A DNA stretch of 64,000 nt from positions 1 to 64,000 of the forward strand of contig JAIXZY010000016.1 of the NCBI GenBank assembly GCA_027489355.1. The letters are read 5' to 3'. Shown here piece by piece: positions 27,008 through 35,654 of this stretch. The notes below the pieces were generated by a model. It did no database searches, had not been told where the DNA came from, and worked only from the letters and a program-made list of their open reading frames with translations. A program made the position numbers and the translations under genes. The number at the start of each line of letters is the position of its first letter. Position 1 is the first letter of the stretch. Source of the stretch: Paracoccaceae bacterium (GTDB lineage Bacteria > Pseudomonadota > Alphaproteobacteria > Rhodobacterales > Rhodobacteraceae).

Positions 27008-27823
27008 ATGCGCATCTATGCCCTCGCGGTCTACCTGTTCCTTTACATCCCCATCGGGGTCATCGCGCTGTTCAGCTTCAACGCGGGCCGCCATGCGGCG
27101 CAGTTCCAGGGCTTTTCCGCGCAGTGGTACGGCAAGGCGCTGTCCAACCCCTTCGTGGTGGATGCCTTCCAGACCAGCCTGATCGTGGCGCTGACGTCGG
27201 CCGTTCTGGCCACCCTGTTCGGCACGATGGCGGCGATGGCGCTGCAATCGGTGAAGGGGCGGCTGCGGGTTGCCTTCGACGCGCTGATCTACATCGCGGT
27301 GATGGTACCTGGCATCGTCATCGGCATTGCCACCCTGATTGCGCTGGTCACTCTGTTCGACTGGCTGAACCCGCTGCTGGCCGCCGTCTGGCCCTTGGCC
27401 GAAGGCGCGCCGCAGCTGTCGCTGGGTTATGGCTCCTTGATCGCGGCGCATGGGCTGTTCGCAATGGCGCTGGTCATCATCATCGTCCGCGCCCGGATGG
27501 CGGGGATGGACAGGAGCCTGGTCGAGGCCTCGGCCGACCTGGGTGCGACGCCCTGGGGGACCTTCCGTCAGGTGACGCTGCCGCAGATCTTCCCCGGAAT
27601 CCTGGCCGGGTTCCTGCTGGCCTTCACCTTCAGCTTTGATGATTTCATCATCGCCTTCTTTGTCGCCGGGTCGCAGACGACGCTGCCGGTCTATGTCTTC
27701 TCCTCGATCCGCCGCGGCGTGACGCCCGAAATCAACGCAATCGGGACGATGGTGCTGGCGGTATCGCTGCTGATGCTGGTGACGGCGCAGGCGATCCTGC
27801 AACGCGGGCGGAAGGCCGGATGA
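27008..27823 (+). CDS. ABC transporter permease, PotC-like
   Basis: A 271-residue inner-membrane permease starting with a helix (YALAVYLFLYIPIGVIALFSFNAGR) typical of PotC. The EAA loop is LVEASADLGATPWGTFRQVTLPQIFPGILAG, followed by TFSFDDFIIAFFVAG as in PotC. Its stop overlaps a possible start (ATGATG) of the following SDR gene, so the dehydrogenase is probably part of this operon. Confidence 0.9.
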   Translation: MRIYALAVYLFLYIPIGVIALFSFNAGRHAAQFQGFSAQWYGKALSNPFVVDAFQTSLIVALTSAVLATLFGTMAAMALQSVKGRLRVAFDALIYIAVMVPGIVIGIATLIALVTLFDWLNPLLAAVWPLAEGAPQLSLGYGSLIAAHGLFAMALVIIIVRARMAGMDRSLVEASADLGATPWGTFRQVTLPQIFPGILAGFLLAFTFSFDDFIIAFFVAGSQTTLPVYVFSSIRRGVTPEINAIGTMVLAVSLLMLVTAQAILQRGRKAG

Positions 27824-27840
27824 TGCCAGGGGGACGCCAG

Positions 27841-28599
27841 ATGGTGCTGCAGGATCGCGTGGCCTTCGTGACCGGGGCGGGCTCGGGCATCGGCAGGGCA
27901 GGGGCGCTGGCCATGGCGGCCGAGGGCGCGATGGTCGTGGTGACCGACCGCGACGGCGACCGCGCGCGGGCCGTGGCCGAAGAGATCGCCAGCGCAGGCG
28001 GTCGCGCGGACGGCTTCGCGCTGGATGTGGGCGATGACTCGGCCCTGACCGAGGCCATCACCGGCGCGGCGGCCCGGCACGGTCGGCTGGACGTGCTGCA
28101 CTCGCACGCGGGCATCCAAATCCCTGGACGGCTGGAAGAGGTCACGCCCGAGGACATGGACAGGTCCTGGCAGCTGAACGTGCGGTCGCATTTCGTCGCC
28201 GCGCGGGCGGCGATGCCGGTGATGACGGCGCAGGGCAAGGGGTCGATCATCATCACCTCGTCCAATTCGGGCGTGCAGTACGACCGCGAGATGATCGCCT
28301 ATGCCACGACCAAGCATGCCGTCATCGCCATGACGCGGCAGATGGCGGTCGACTATGCCCGCCACAACGTCCGCTGCAACGCGCTTTGCCCCGGCTTCGT
28401 CGACACCCCCTTCAACGACGGGTTCGAGCGCCAGATGGGCGGACGGCGCGCGCTGGAGGCCTATGTCGCGCAAAGCATCCCGATGGGGCGCTGGGGATCG
28501 CCCGAGGAGATCGCGCAGGGCATCGTCTTCCTGGCATCGGACCAGTCCGCGTTCATGACGGGGCATGCGCTGGTGATCGACGGGGCGGAGTGCCTGTAA
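27841..28599 (+). CDS. SDR family dehydrogenase
   Basis: A classical short-chain dehydrogenase of about 252 residues. The cofactor motif is VTGAGSGIGRAGAL; an aspartate after the second strand (TDRDGDR) suggests NAD preference. The catalytic Ser is in ITSSNSGVQY and the Tyr/Lys pair is YATTKHA. The end has MTGHALVIDGAEC. Starts at 27820 and 27823 also exist, but AGGGGGA at 27827-27833 fits the ATG at 27841. As the last gene of the importer operon it may oxidise the imported compound. In position 98, SHAG replaces the usual NNAG. Confidence 0.87.
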   Translation: MVLQDRVAFVTGAGSGIGRAGALAMAAEGAMVVVTDRDGDRARAVAEEIASAGGRADGFALDVGDDSALTEAITGAAARHGRLDVLHSHAGIQIPGRLEEVTPEDMDRSWQLNVRSHFVAARAAMPVMTAQGKGSIIITSSNSGVQYDREMIAYATTKHAVIAMTRQMAVDYARHNVRCNALCPGFVDTPFNDGFERQMGGRRALEAYVAQSIPMGRWGSPEEIAQGIVFLASDQSAFMTGHALVIDGAECL

Positions 28600-28617
28600 G
28601 GTCCGCGCCCCGTCAGC

Positions 28618-29928
28618 TTAGCCGGCCGCGTCGGACGCGCTGAGATCGAAGTTTTCCCCCGGAAAGAACTTGGACAGGCGGATATCGGCGGACCGGGCGT
28701 GGCCCTCCATCCCCTCCAGCCGGGAGATCCGGGCGGTTGCCTCGGCCAGCGGCCGCGCGGCGTCCCGGGTGGCGCGCTGCCAGGTCACGGTCTTCATGAA
28801 CTTGTGGACCGAAAGGCCGCCCGTATAGCGCGCGGCGCCCGAGGTCGGAAGCACATGGTTCGGCCCAGAGGTCTTGTCGCCGAAGGCCACCGTCGTCTCT
28901 TCCCCCAGGAACAGCGAGCCATAGGCCCGCAGCCGCGCAAGCCACCAGTCGAGGTCCCGCGCCTGGACGTGGAGGTGTTCCGGCGCGTAGCGGTCGGCGA
29001 CCTGGGCCATTTCCTCGGCATCGGTGCAGAGGATGACCTCGGCCATGTTGTCCCAGGCCGCCCGCGCGCTTTCGCGGTTCACCTCGGGCAGCGAGGCGAT
29101 CAGGTCGGGGACCAGACGGATGACCCGCTGGGCCAGCGCCTCGTCCGAAGTCACCAGCCAGACCGGGGAGTTGTAGCCATGTTCCGCCTGACCGACGAGA
29201 TCGTAGGCCACCATTTCGGCATCGGCGCTGGAATCGGCCAGGACCATGCTGTCGGTGGGTCCGGCGAACATGTCGATACCGACCTGGCCGAAGAGCATCC
29301 GCTTCGCCTCGGCCACATACTGGTTGCCGGGGCCGACCAGGATGTCAGCCTTGGGCAGCCCGAAGTGGCCATGCGCCATCGCGGCCACGCCCTGCACGCC
29401 GCCAAGGTTGAGGATCACGTCGGCGCCGCAGAGGTCCATGGCGTAAAGGATCGCGGGCGGGATGCCGATGCCGGGGCGGGGGGGCGAGCAGGCGGTGATG
29501 TGCGGAACGCCCGCCACCTTGGCGGTGGTGATGGTCATGATCGCGCTGGCGACATGGCTGTAGCGCCCGCCCGGAACGTAGCAGCCCGCAGCCGAGACCG
29601 GGATCTGCTTCTGCCCCGCCATCAGGCCGGGGATGATCTCGACGGCGCAGTCCGACAGCGTGGCCTTCTGCGCCTCGGCAAAGCGGCGGATGTTGGCGTG
29701 CGCGAAGCGGATGTCCGCTTTCAGACGTTCAGGCACCTGGGCGGCGGCGGCATCCAGCGCGGCGCGGCTGACGATGATGTCGCCGTCCCACTTGTCGAAG
29801 GTCCGGGAATAGTCCCGCACGGCCTCTTCGCCCGAGATCGCGATGCGCGCCAGCATGACCTGCACGAGGTCGCGCACGTCCTGGTGGTCGGTTTCCGGCG
29901 TGGTCGCGGCTTGCTTCAGGTAGATCAT
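28618..29928 (-). CDS. HisD-like dehydrogenase, probably sulfopropanediol 3-dehydrogenase (HpsN-like)
   Basis: A zinc-dependent dehydrogenase of 436 residues of the histidinol dehydrogenase family. Zinc ligands seem intact: Gln/His in GQAEHGYNSPVW, Asp in FGDKTSGPNHVLPT, and His in GMEGHARS; YAPEHLHV gives the catalytic Glu-His pair. True histidinol dehydrogenase is normally in his operons; here the gene lies 16 bases after a taurine-type ABC permease in a locus with cysteate sulfo-lyase. HpsN, which oxidises 2,3-dihydroxypropanesulfonate to sulfolactate in roseobacters, belongs to this family, so that role is inferred from context. Confidence 0.83.
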   Translation of the reverse strand: MIYLKQAATTPETDHQDVRDLVQVMLARIAISGEEAVRDYSRTFDKWDGDIIVSRAALDAAAAQVPERLKADIRFAHANIRRFAEAQKATLSDCAVEIIPGLMAGQKQIPVSAAGCYVPGGRYSHVASAIMTITTAKVAGVPHITACSPPRPGIGIPPAILYAMDLCGADVILNLGGVQGVAAMAHGHFGLPKADILVGPGNQYVAEAKRMLFGQVGIDMFAGPTDSMVLADSSADAEMVAYDLVGQAEHGYNSPVWLVTSDEALAQRVIRLVPDLIASLPEVNRESARAAWDNMAEVILCTDAEEMAQVADRYAPEHLHVQARDLDWWLARLRAYGSLFLGEETTVAFGDKTSGPNHVLPTSGAARYTGGLSVHKFMKTVTWQRATRDAARPLAEATARISRLEGMEGHARSADIRLSKFFPGENFDLSASDAAG

Positions 29929-29944
29929 GGACGGGACTTTCGGT

Positions 29945-30805
29945 TCACATGCGGCCCTTCCACGGCACCAGGCGGCGTTCGAGGAAGCGCATGAGCAGGT
30001 CGAATGCGAAGGCGATGATGGCGATCACGAAGATCCCCATGATCACGACCGAGGTCTGCAGGAACTGGCTGGCCGACAGGACCATGTAGCCCAGCCCCTT
30101 GGTGGCCGCGACCATCTCGGCGGCGACAAGGGTGGTCCAGCCGAAGCCGATCCCTACACGCATCGCTGTCAGGATCTCTGGCATGGCCGAGGGCAGGATC
30201 ACATGGCGCATCACCTGCCAGCGCGTCGCGCCGAAGGAATAGGCTGCGTGGATCTGCTCGATGGCGGCGGATTTGACGCCCGACCGTGCGCCAAGCACGA
30301 TGGGGGCAAAGACCGACAGGAAGATGAGAAGGATCTTCGACGTTTCGTCGATGCCGAACCAGATGATCATCAGGGGCAGGTACGCCAGGGGCGGGATCGG
30401 GCGGTAGAACTCGATCGGCGGGTCGAAAATGCCGCGGATAACAGGACTCATCCCCATGGCCAGGCCGAGGGGCAGGCCGATCAGGCAGGCCAGGAGAAAG
30501 GCGCTGAACACCCGGAAGGTCGATATCAGGACATGTTCCAGGAATGGGGTGTTGGTGAATCCCTCGCGCCAGATCTGGAAGAACTTGTTCAGCACCGATT
30601 GCGGCGACGGGACGAAAAGCGGTTTCACCAGCCCAAGCGCGGTGACCAGCCACCAGACGAACAGCATCACCAGGACCGAGACGACGGACAGCCAGAGCGT
30701 GTTGCCCTGGCCGGGAACGCCGTAGATCTCTCCGGGTTTGGTGGGCCGGGCGCGGGCGAGGCGGGCGAAAAGGCCGGGGGCCTTCGGGGGCGGCGACAGG
30801 CTCAT
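29945..30805 (-). CDS. ABC transporter permease, taurine/sulfonate type (TauC/SsuC-like)
   Basis: A 286-residue inner-membrane permease. After a Pro-rich cytoplasmic start it has about six helices and the long coupling loop IHAAYSFGATRWQVMRHVILPSAMPEILTAMRVG typical of the nitrate/sulfonate/taurine permease family. The ATG at 30805 overlaps the stop of the ATPase gene by four bases (ATGA). With the neighbouring ATPase and binding protein it completes one importer. Confidence 0.9.
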   Translation of the reverse strand: MSLSPPPKAPGLFARLARARPTKPGEIYGVPGQGNTLWLSVVSVLVMLFVWWLVTALGLVKPLFVPSPQSVLNKFFQIWREGFTNTPFLEHVLISTFRVFSAFLLACLIGLPLGLAMGMSPVIRGIFDPPIEFYRPIPPLAYLPLMIIWFGIDETSKILLIFLSVFAPIVLGARSGVKSAAIEQIHAAYSFGATRWQVMRHVILPSAMPEILTAMRVGIGFGWTTLVAAEMVAATKGLGYMVLSASQFLQTSVVIMGIFVIAIIAFAFDLLMRFLERRLVPWKGRM

Positions 30806-31590
30806 TCGACGGCTTCCTCGTCGGCGAAGATGATGTTCAGTACCTTCTCGCGCAGCGCGATGAATTCGGGCGAGGCCTTGACCTGCCGCGCGGGTGCGCC
30901 GCCCTGGAACTGGCGCGAGAAGGGCAGGTCGAAGTGGTGGGTGATGCGGCCGGGACGCGGCGACATCACGATGAGCTTGGTTCCCATAAACAGCGCCTCC
31001 TCGACGCTGTGGGTGATGAAGAAGACGGATTTCCGCGTTTCGCCCCAGATCTTCAGGATCAGCTCCTGAGCCTTTTCCCGCGTGAGCGCGTCCAGCGCGC
31101 CGAGCGGTTCGTCCATGAGCAGGATCTTCGGGTCGCAGGTGAGCGCGCGCGCGATGCCGACGCGCTGCTGCATCCCGCCGGACAGCTTGTAGACCGGCGC
31201 ACCCTGGAACCCGTCGAGGCCGAGAAGCCCGATGTATTCGTTGGCGGTGCGGTAGCGCGCCTCTTTCGGGACGCCCTGGATCTGCAGCCCGAAGGCCACG
31301 TTGTCCAGCACGTTCAGCCAAGGAAGGAGGGCATGCTTCTGGAACACGACGGCCCGGTCGGCCCCCGGACCAAAGACGGATCGGCCGTCCAGCGTCAGCG
31401 CGCCCGACGTGGGCGACAGGAACCCGGCGATCAGGTTCAGCAGCGTGGACTTGCCGCAGCCCGAGGCGCCAAGCGCGACGACAAATTCGCCCTCGGCGAT
31501 CTGGAGGTTGATGTCGCTCAGCGCCGCGACCGGTGGGCGGCCGTCGGCAGCGGGGTAGATGACCGACACGTGGTCGATGTTCAGGCTCAA
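30802..31590 (-). CDS. ABC transporter ATP-binding protein, taurine/sulfonate type (TauB-like)
   Basis: A 262-residue ATPase. Walker A is GASGCGKSTLL, the Q-loop VFQKHALLPWLNVLDNVAFGL, the signature LSGGMQQRVGIARAL, Walker B LLMDEPLGALD, and the switch FFITHSVEEALFMG. HALLPWL is characteristic of TauB/SsuB/NrtD-type ATPases. It lies between the binding protein and the permease and powers sulfonate uptake. Confidence 0.92.
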   Translation of the reverse strand: MSLNIDHVSVIYPAADGRPPVAALSDINLQIAEGEFVVALGASGCGKSTLLNLIAGFLSPTSGALTLDGRSVFGPGADRAVVFQKHALLPWLNVLDNVAFGLQIQGVPKEARYRTANEYIGLLGLDGFQGAPVYKLSGGMQQRVGIARALTCDPKILLMDEPLGALDALTREKAQELILKIWGETRKSVFFITHSVEEALFMGTKLIVMSPRPGRITHHFDLPFSRQFQGGAPARQVKASPEFIALREKVLNIIFADEEAVE

Positions 31591-31654
31591 GGTCCCGTCC
31601 TTCTGCTTCTGAAGCTGCTGCCCGGACCAGGCGGTCCGGGCAGCGGCCTGCGCA

Positions 31655-32647
31655 TTACTGGCCCGCGGCGGTGGCGGCGTAGGTCGGGTTCACGAAGGCG
31701 CTGTAATCGTCCAGCGCCGCGTCGATCCGTCCGGCACCGACGAGGAAGTCGGCGGTCGTCTTGATCTTGGGCGCGGCCGAAGCCAGCCAGGCCTCACCGG
31801 TCTGTTCGGCCATCGGCAGGAAGGTGAAGCCTTCCAGGATGCCCGGAACCTGGGCGGGATCGGCACCGGTGGCGGCGGCGAGGGCCTTGACCTGCTCGCT
31901 GTCCGCGGTCCAGGCGGCCTTGTTCGCGAGATACTCGCCGTTGACCTTGTCGACGGCCTTCAGGAAGGCCACGATCTTGTCCGGGTTCGCTTCGGCGAAG
32001 GACTTGCTGACCACCCAGCCGTCATAGGTGGGGAAGCCCCATTCGGCGGTCTGGTCGGCACCGATGACCAGCGTGCCGGTCTTCAGGATCTCGGACTGTA
32101 CTGGCTGCCAGATCCAGGCGGCGTCGATGGTGCCCTGACCCCAGGCGGCCGCGATATCGTCGGGCTTCATGCCGACGATGTTGACGTCCGTCTCGCTGAG
32201 CCCTTCGTGCTGAAGCGCACCCATCAGCGAATAATGCGCGGTCGACCCGATCGGCACGCCCACGGTCTTGCCTTTCAGGTCGGCAACGCTGGCGATGCCC
32301 GCATCATTGCGCGCGATCAGCGACTCGGCTTTCCCGATGACGTCGGAATAGGCGATCAGCTCGATCTCGAGGCCCGAGCTGGCGCCGATGGCGATGGGCG
32401 AGGACCCCAGTTCAGACAGCACCACGTCGCCCGAGGCCATCGCGGCGATGACGTCGGTGCCGGCGTCGAACTTGCGCCATTCGATTTCCCAACCGGTGGC
32501 CTGGGCCAGCTCGTCCGTGGTGGAGAGAAGCTGCATCGGCGTGGGGTTGCCGAAGTGGCCGATGATGACCTTCTCGGCCAGCGCCTGACCGGCCAGCAGG
32601 GCCGAGGCGGCAGCGCCCAGAAGAATGTGCTTCAGTTTCAGGCTCAT
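31655..32647 (-). CDS. ABC transporter substrate-binding protein, taurine type (TauA-like)
   Basis: A periplasmic binding protein of 330 residues with a Sec signal (ILLGAAASALLAGQALA, cleavage near residue 24). The mature protein starts KVIIGHFGNPTPMQLL and has DLKGKTVGVPIGSTAHYSLMGAL, IDAAWIWQPVQ and TYDGWVVSK, the pattern of TauA-like proteins. The ligand could be taurine, cysteate or another C2/C3 sulfonate. GGAGACA just upstream of the ATG serves as ribosome site. It follows the racemase-family gene by 37 bases. Confidence 0.88.
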   Translation of the reverse strand: MSLKLKHILLGAAASALLAGQALAEKVIIGHFGNPTPMQLLSTTDELAQATGWEIEWRKFDAGTDVIAAMASGDVVLSELGSSPIAIGASSGLEIELIAYSDVIGKAESLIARNDAGIASVADLKGKTVGVPIGSTAHYSLMGALQHEGLSETDVNIVGMKPDDIAAAWGQGTIDAAWIWQPVQSEILKTGTLVIGADQTAEWGFPTYDGWVVSKSFAEANPDKIVAFLKAVDKVNGEYLANKAAWTADSEQVKALAAATGADPAQVPGILEGFTFLPMAEQTGEAWLASAAPKIKTTADFLVGAGRIDAALDDYSAFVNPTYAATAAGQ

Positions 32648-32684
32648 GGTTGTCTCCTCTGTTGAGTCGTGTCGTCTTCTTGGT

Positions 32685-33410
32685 TCACTTTGCGGCTGTT
32701 GTCGACTGTCCGACGCTTCCGGTGCCCGACGTCGCGAAATCCCGGATCGCCGCGACAAGCACGTCGAGCGTGTCGAAGGCGGTCGCAGTCGGGGCCGTGG
32801 CATCCTGCAGCAGCGAAAACTCGGTGCAGGCGATCATCTGCACGGAGGCCCCGCGCTGCAAGAGGTCATCCGAAGCCGACTGCAAGGCCGCTTGCGCCTG
32901 GGGTCCAGGTCCTGCCGCCTTGATCTGCCGGATCGCCCCGAGGAGAGCGGCCTCGTCCCGCGGGTAGACCGCATGGACTCCCAAGCGCGCAAGTGCAGCA
33001 TCGAAGAGCCCGATCTTGCGCACGGCGGGCGAGGCGAGAATGCCTACGGTCCCGTCGATCCCGGCAAGCCCCGCGGCCCGGCGGACCGAGAGGTCCACCA
33101 TGTCGATGAAGGGAACCCTCACCGCCGCGCGGATTGCCGGGGCGTAGTGATGGGCGGTGTTGCAGGGCATCGCGAGCGCCTCGGCCCCGGCCGCCGCAAG
33201 GCGTTGCGCCATCTGCACAAGCACGGGGGCGGGGTCGTCTCCGCCGCCCTCGACCAGCCGGCGGATGCGCGAGGGAACCTGCGGGTTCTGGTCCACCAGA
33301 AGGGGGATGTGGTCGGCGTCGTCGGTGGCGGGAACGGCGTCCAGGATCTTCTGCATCAGGAGGATGGTCGCCTGGGGCCCCATGCCGCCAAGTATGCCCA
33401 CGCGACGCAT
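32685..33410 (-). CDS. Aspartate/glutamate racemase family protein
   Basis: A 241-residue protein of the cofactor-independent Asp/Glu racemase superfamily. The N terminus RRVGILGGMGPQATILLMQKI, the first catalytic cysteine block AMPCNTAHHYAP and the second in IACTEFSLL are all present. In this setting, between cysteate sulfo-lyase and a sulfonate importer, a racemase acting on D/L-cysteate (a sulfonate analogue of aspartate) is an attractive inference. It could equally be a plain aspartate racemase. Confidence 0.87.
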   Translation of the reverse strand: MRRVGILGGMGPQATILLMQKILDAVPATDDADHIPLLVDQNPQVPSRIRRLVEGGGDDPAPVLVQMAQRLAAAGAEALAMPCNTAHHYAPAIRAAVRVPFIDMVDLSVRRAAGLAGIDGTVGILASPAVRKIGLFDAALARLGVHAVYPRDEAALLGAIRQIKAAGPGPQAQAALQSASDDLLQRGASVQMIACTEFSLLQDATAPTATAFDTLDVLVAAIRDFATSGTGSVGQSTTAAK

Positions 33411-33557
33411 CTGTCAGCCCAGCCTTTCCCGAGGCGCAGCGCGCCGCCCGTCTTCCGGGGGCAGGTCACAACCTTGGACGGCAAAGGTCAATGCAAATCG
33501 CTGCCCCCCGCGCGGCGGGACCGGACCGGGCAGAGGGCAGGGCAGGGTGCGCAAGGG

Positions 33558-34577
33558 TCAGACCTCCAGCGGTTTCCGCTGTTCGGCAAAGGCCGCATCA
33601 TAGCCGAAGAGCCCGGCCGCGCCCCCCGTGTGCAGGAAGACCACGCGCTGACCTTTGGAGAAACGGCCCTTCCGCACAAGGTCGATCAGGCCCGCCGCGC
33701 CCTTGCCGGAATAGACCGGGTCCAGCAGGATGCCTTCCAGCTGCGCGAACATGCGGATGGCTTCCAGCGTATCCTCACGCGGGATGCCGTAGCCCGCGCC
33801 GACATAGCTGCTGTCGGCCACCACATCGGCGCGGGCGACGACCGATGGACACCCCAGTTTCTCGGCCGTTTTCTGGGCAAGGGCGAAGACGTTCTCTTCC
33901 TGCTTCTCTTTCGGGGCGCGCACGCCGATCCCGAGAAGCGGGATGCCTGCGTTCAAGGCCTTCAGCCCGGTGACAAGGCCGGCCTGGGTCCCCGCGCTGC
34001 CGGTGGCGGTGACGATCTGGTCGATGACGAGGCCGCGGTCATTGGCCTGCGAGACCAGCTCGAAGGCGCAGTTGACATAGCCCAGTGCGCCGGTCGGGTT
34101 CGAGCCGCCGCCGGGGATGATGTAGGGTTTGCGGCCCTCGGCCCGCAGGCGGTCGGCCAGAACCTCCATCTCTGCCGCCATGTCCACGCCGCCCGCCCGG
34201 CGCGAGGTCGTGGCGCCATGCAGGTGGTCCAGAAGCACGTTGCCGTTCATGTTGTAGTTCGGATCGTTCGATCCGGTGCGGTCTTCCAGGAGGATGTGGC
34301 AGGCCAGCCCGAGCTTGGCCGAGAAGGCCGCCGTCTGCCGGGCGTGGTTCGACTGGGTGGCGCCTTGGGTGATGATCGTATCCGCGCCCTGCGCCAGCGC
34401 CTCGGCCATCAGGAATTCCAGCTTGCGCGTCTTGTTGCCGCCCGTGGACAGGCCCGTGCAGTCGTCGCGCTTGATCCAGATCTCTGGCCCGCCCAGCTCT
34501 TTCGACAGCCGGTCCAAACGTTCCAGCGGTGTGGGCAAATGCGCCAGGAAGATGCGCGGGAAGCGGGCGAGGTGCAT
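33558..34577 (-). CDS. cuyA: L-cysteate sulfo-lyase (D-cysteine desulfhydrase/ACC deaminase family)
   Basis: A fold-type II PLP enzyme of about 339 residues. The PLP-lysine block [12 protein letters not shown] (Lys near 49), the [14 protein letters not shown] loop and [12 protein letters not shown] phosphate-binding segment mark the D-cysteine desulfhydrase/ACC deaminase family. CuyA, which splits L-cysteate into pyruvate, sulfite and ammonium, belongs here. The sulfonate importer, HpsN-like enzyme and divergent LysR regulator favour CuyA over desulfhydrase. The ATG at 34577 has AAGGA about 7 bases upstream; upstream in-frame ATG/TTG codons lack this. It is the first gene of a six-gene minus-strand unit. 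Confidence 0.83.
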   Translation of the reverse strand: MHLARFPRIFLAHLPTPLERLDRLSKELGGPEIWIKRDDCTGLSTGGNKTRKLEFLMAEALAQGADTIITQGATQSNHARQTAAFSAKLGLACHILLEDRTGSNDPNYNMNGNVLLDHLHGATTSRRAGGVDMAAEMEVLADRLRAEGRKPYIIPGGGSNPTGALGYVNCAFELVSQANDRGLVIDQIVTATGSAGTQAGLVTGLKALNAGIPLLGIGVRAPKEKQEENVFALAQKTAEKLGCPSVVARADVVADSSYVGAGYGIPREDTLEAIRMFAQLEGILLDPVYSGKGAAGLIDLVRKGRFSKGQRVVFLHTGGAAGLFGYDAAFAEQRKPLEV

Positions 34578-34594
34578 GGAGAGGTCCTTCATAA

Positions 34595-34672
34595 CTTGCA
34601 GAACGCAAGATTTGATCAGGAGCAAGCCAATTGCAAATGCGAAATCCGGCGGTTATCTTGCAAACTGTGCAA
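34595..34672. promoter_or_regulatory. Divergent promoter region with LysR-type dyads (cuyA / regulator)
   Basis: Two inverted repeats lie between the divergent genes: CTTGC-N5-GCAAG at 34595-34609 and TTGCA-N5-TGCAA at 34658-34672. A half-site-like TTGCAAATGC lies at 34631-34640 between them. Shared TTGC/GCAA arms about 63 bases apart suit a LysR-type tetramer binding and bending this DNA to control both cuyA and its own gene. Confidence 0.65.
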
Positions 34673-34683
34673 CTTCGGGTGTG

Positions 34684-35622
34684 ATGATGCGGCTTGAATG
34701 GCTGGAAGACATCCTTGCCATTGCGCAGACCGGGTCGTTCAGCGGCGCGGCCGAACGGCGGAACCTGACGCAGTCCGCCTTCTCGCGACGGATCCAGCAG
34801 ATCGAGGAGCATGTGGGGGTCGAGCTGTTCGATCGCAGTCGCAAGCCAGTGCAGCTGCGTCCCACCACCCAGGCGCAGGGCGCGCAGATCGAGCAGATCT
34901 CGGCGGCGCTGCGTCAGCTGGTGGCCGATCTGCGGCGGGGCGACCGCGTTGCATCGAACCGGATCGTGATTGCAAGCCAGCATTCGCTGACGACATCGCT
35001 TGCGCCCCGGATCCTCCAGCGGATCCAGGATGGGGCGGAAGAGGTCTTCGCGCGGTTGCGGTCTGCGAATCTGGATGAATGTTACGGCCTCTTGCTGTCG
35101 CGCCAGGCCGATCTGGCGATTGTCTATGCGGCTCCGGACCTGGGGGAGGAGCTGTCCGGAGACTATCTGGAAACCATCGAGCTGGGACCGGACCGGCTGA
35201 TCCCGGTGCTGCGGGCGGATCTGGGGCCGGGGGTTCTTGATCTGGCGGGGGCGGGAGAGGTGCCTTATGTCGCCTATCCGCCGGAGGTGTTCTTCGGAAC
35301 GATCATGTCCGACCGCATCCTGCCCCGGCTGGACCCCGGACGGGTTGCCCTGCCCAGGGCCGAGACGGCCTTGACGATCGCGGCGCTTGAGATGGCGGCC
35401 GTCGGGGTTGCGGTCGCCTGGGTTCCCGAAACGCTGGCGCACCCTGCCATCCTGAGCGGCCGCGTCACCGATCTTTCGGCGGTGCTTCCTGACTGCCCGC
35501 TTGCCGTCCGCGCCGTCCGGCTTCGGGGTCCGCGCGGGGTGGCCGAGGAGGTGATCTGGGACCATCTTCTTGCGCTGCGGTCCGAGGGCGGGGCGGCCTC
35601 GGACCTGCGCAATGGAGTGTAG
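34684..35622 (+). CDS. LysR-family transcriptional regulator (CuyR-like)
   Basis: A regulator of about 312 residues. The N-terminal winged helix is clear (WLEDILAIAQTGSFSGAAERRNLTQSAFSRRIQQIEEHVGVELFDRSRKPVQLRP). The rest is a LysR effector-binding domain. Starts at 34684 and 34687 are equivalent. It is divergent from cuyA, the classic arrangement of LysR activators, and TTGC-armed dyads occupy the gap. Sulfonate or a breakdown product is the likely co-inducer. Confidence 0.88.
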   Translation: MMRLEWLEDILAIAQTGSFSGAAERRNLTQSAFSRRIQQIEEHVGVELFDRSRKPVQLRPTTQAQGAQIEQISAALRQLVADLRRGDRVASNRIVIASQHSLTTSLAPRILQRIQDGAEEVFARLRSANLDECYGLLLSRQADLAIVYAAPDLGEELSGDYLETIELGPDRLIPVLRADLGPGVLDLAGAGEVPYVAYPPEVFFGTIMSDRILPRLDPGRVALPRAETALTIAALEMAAVGVAVAWVPETLAHPAILSGRVTDLSAVLPDCPLAVRAVRLRGPRGVAEEVIWDHLLALRSEGGAASDLRNGV

Positions 35623-35624
35623 GG

Positions 35625-35648
35625 CCGGGACCCCCGGCGGGGTCCCGG
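35625..35648. terminator. Bidirectional terminator between convergent genes
   Basis: CCGGGACCCC (35625-35634) and GGGGTCCCGG (35639-35648) form a perfect 10-bp stem with loop CGGC. It begins 3 bases after the LysR stop and ends 7 bases before the stop of the convergent hypothetical gene. Few T residues follow, but stem strength and placement fit a shared terminator. Confidence 0.75.
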
Positions 35649-35654
35649 TTATGG

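Noticed and set aside
24773-27802. Minus-strand open frame of about 1,000 codons opposite the second importer
   Set aside because: The plus strand encodes a binding protein and two permeases with clear motifs; the antisense product is a low-complexity His/Gln/Arg string.
28618-29928. Histidinol dehydrogenase of histidine biosynthesis
   Set aside because: No other his genes are nearby and the gene lies in a sulfonate locus, so the HpsN-type reading is preferred, although the family is the same.
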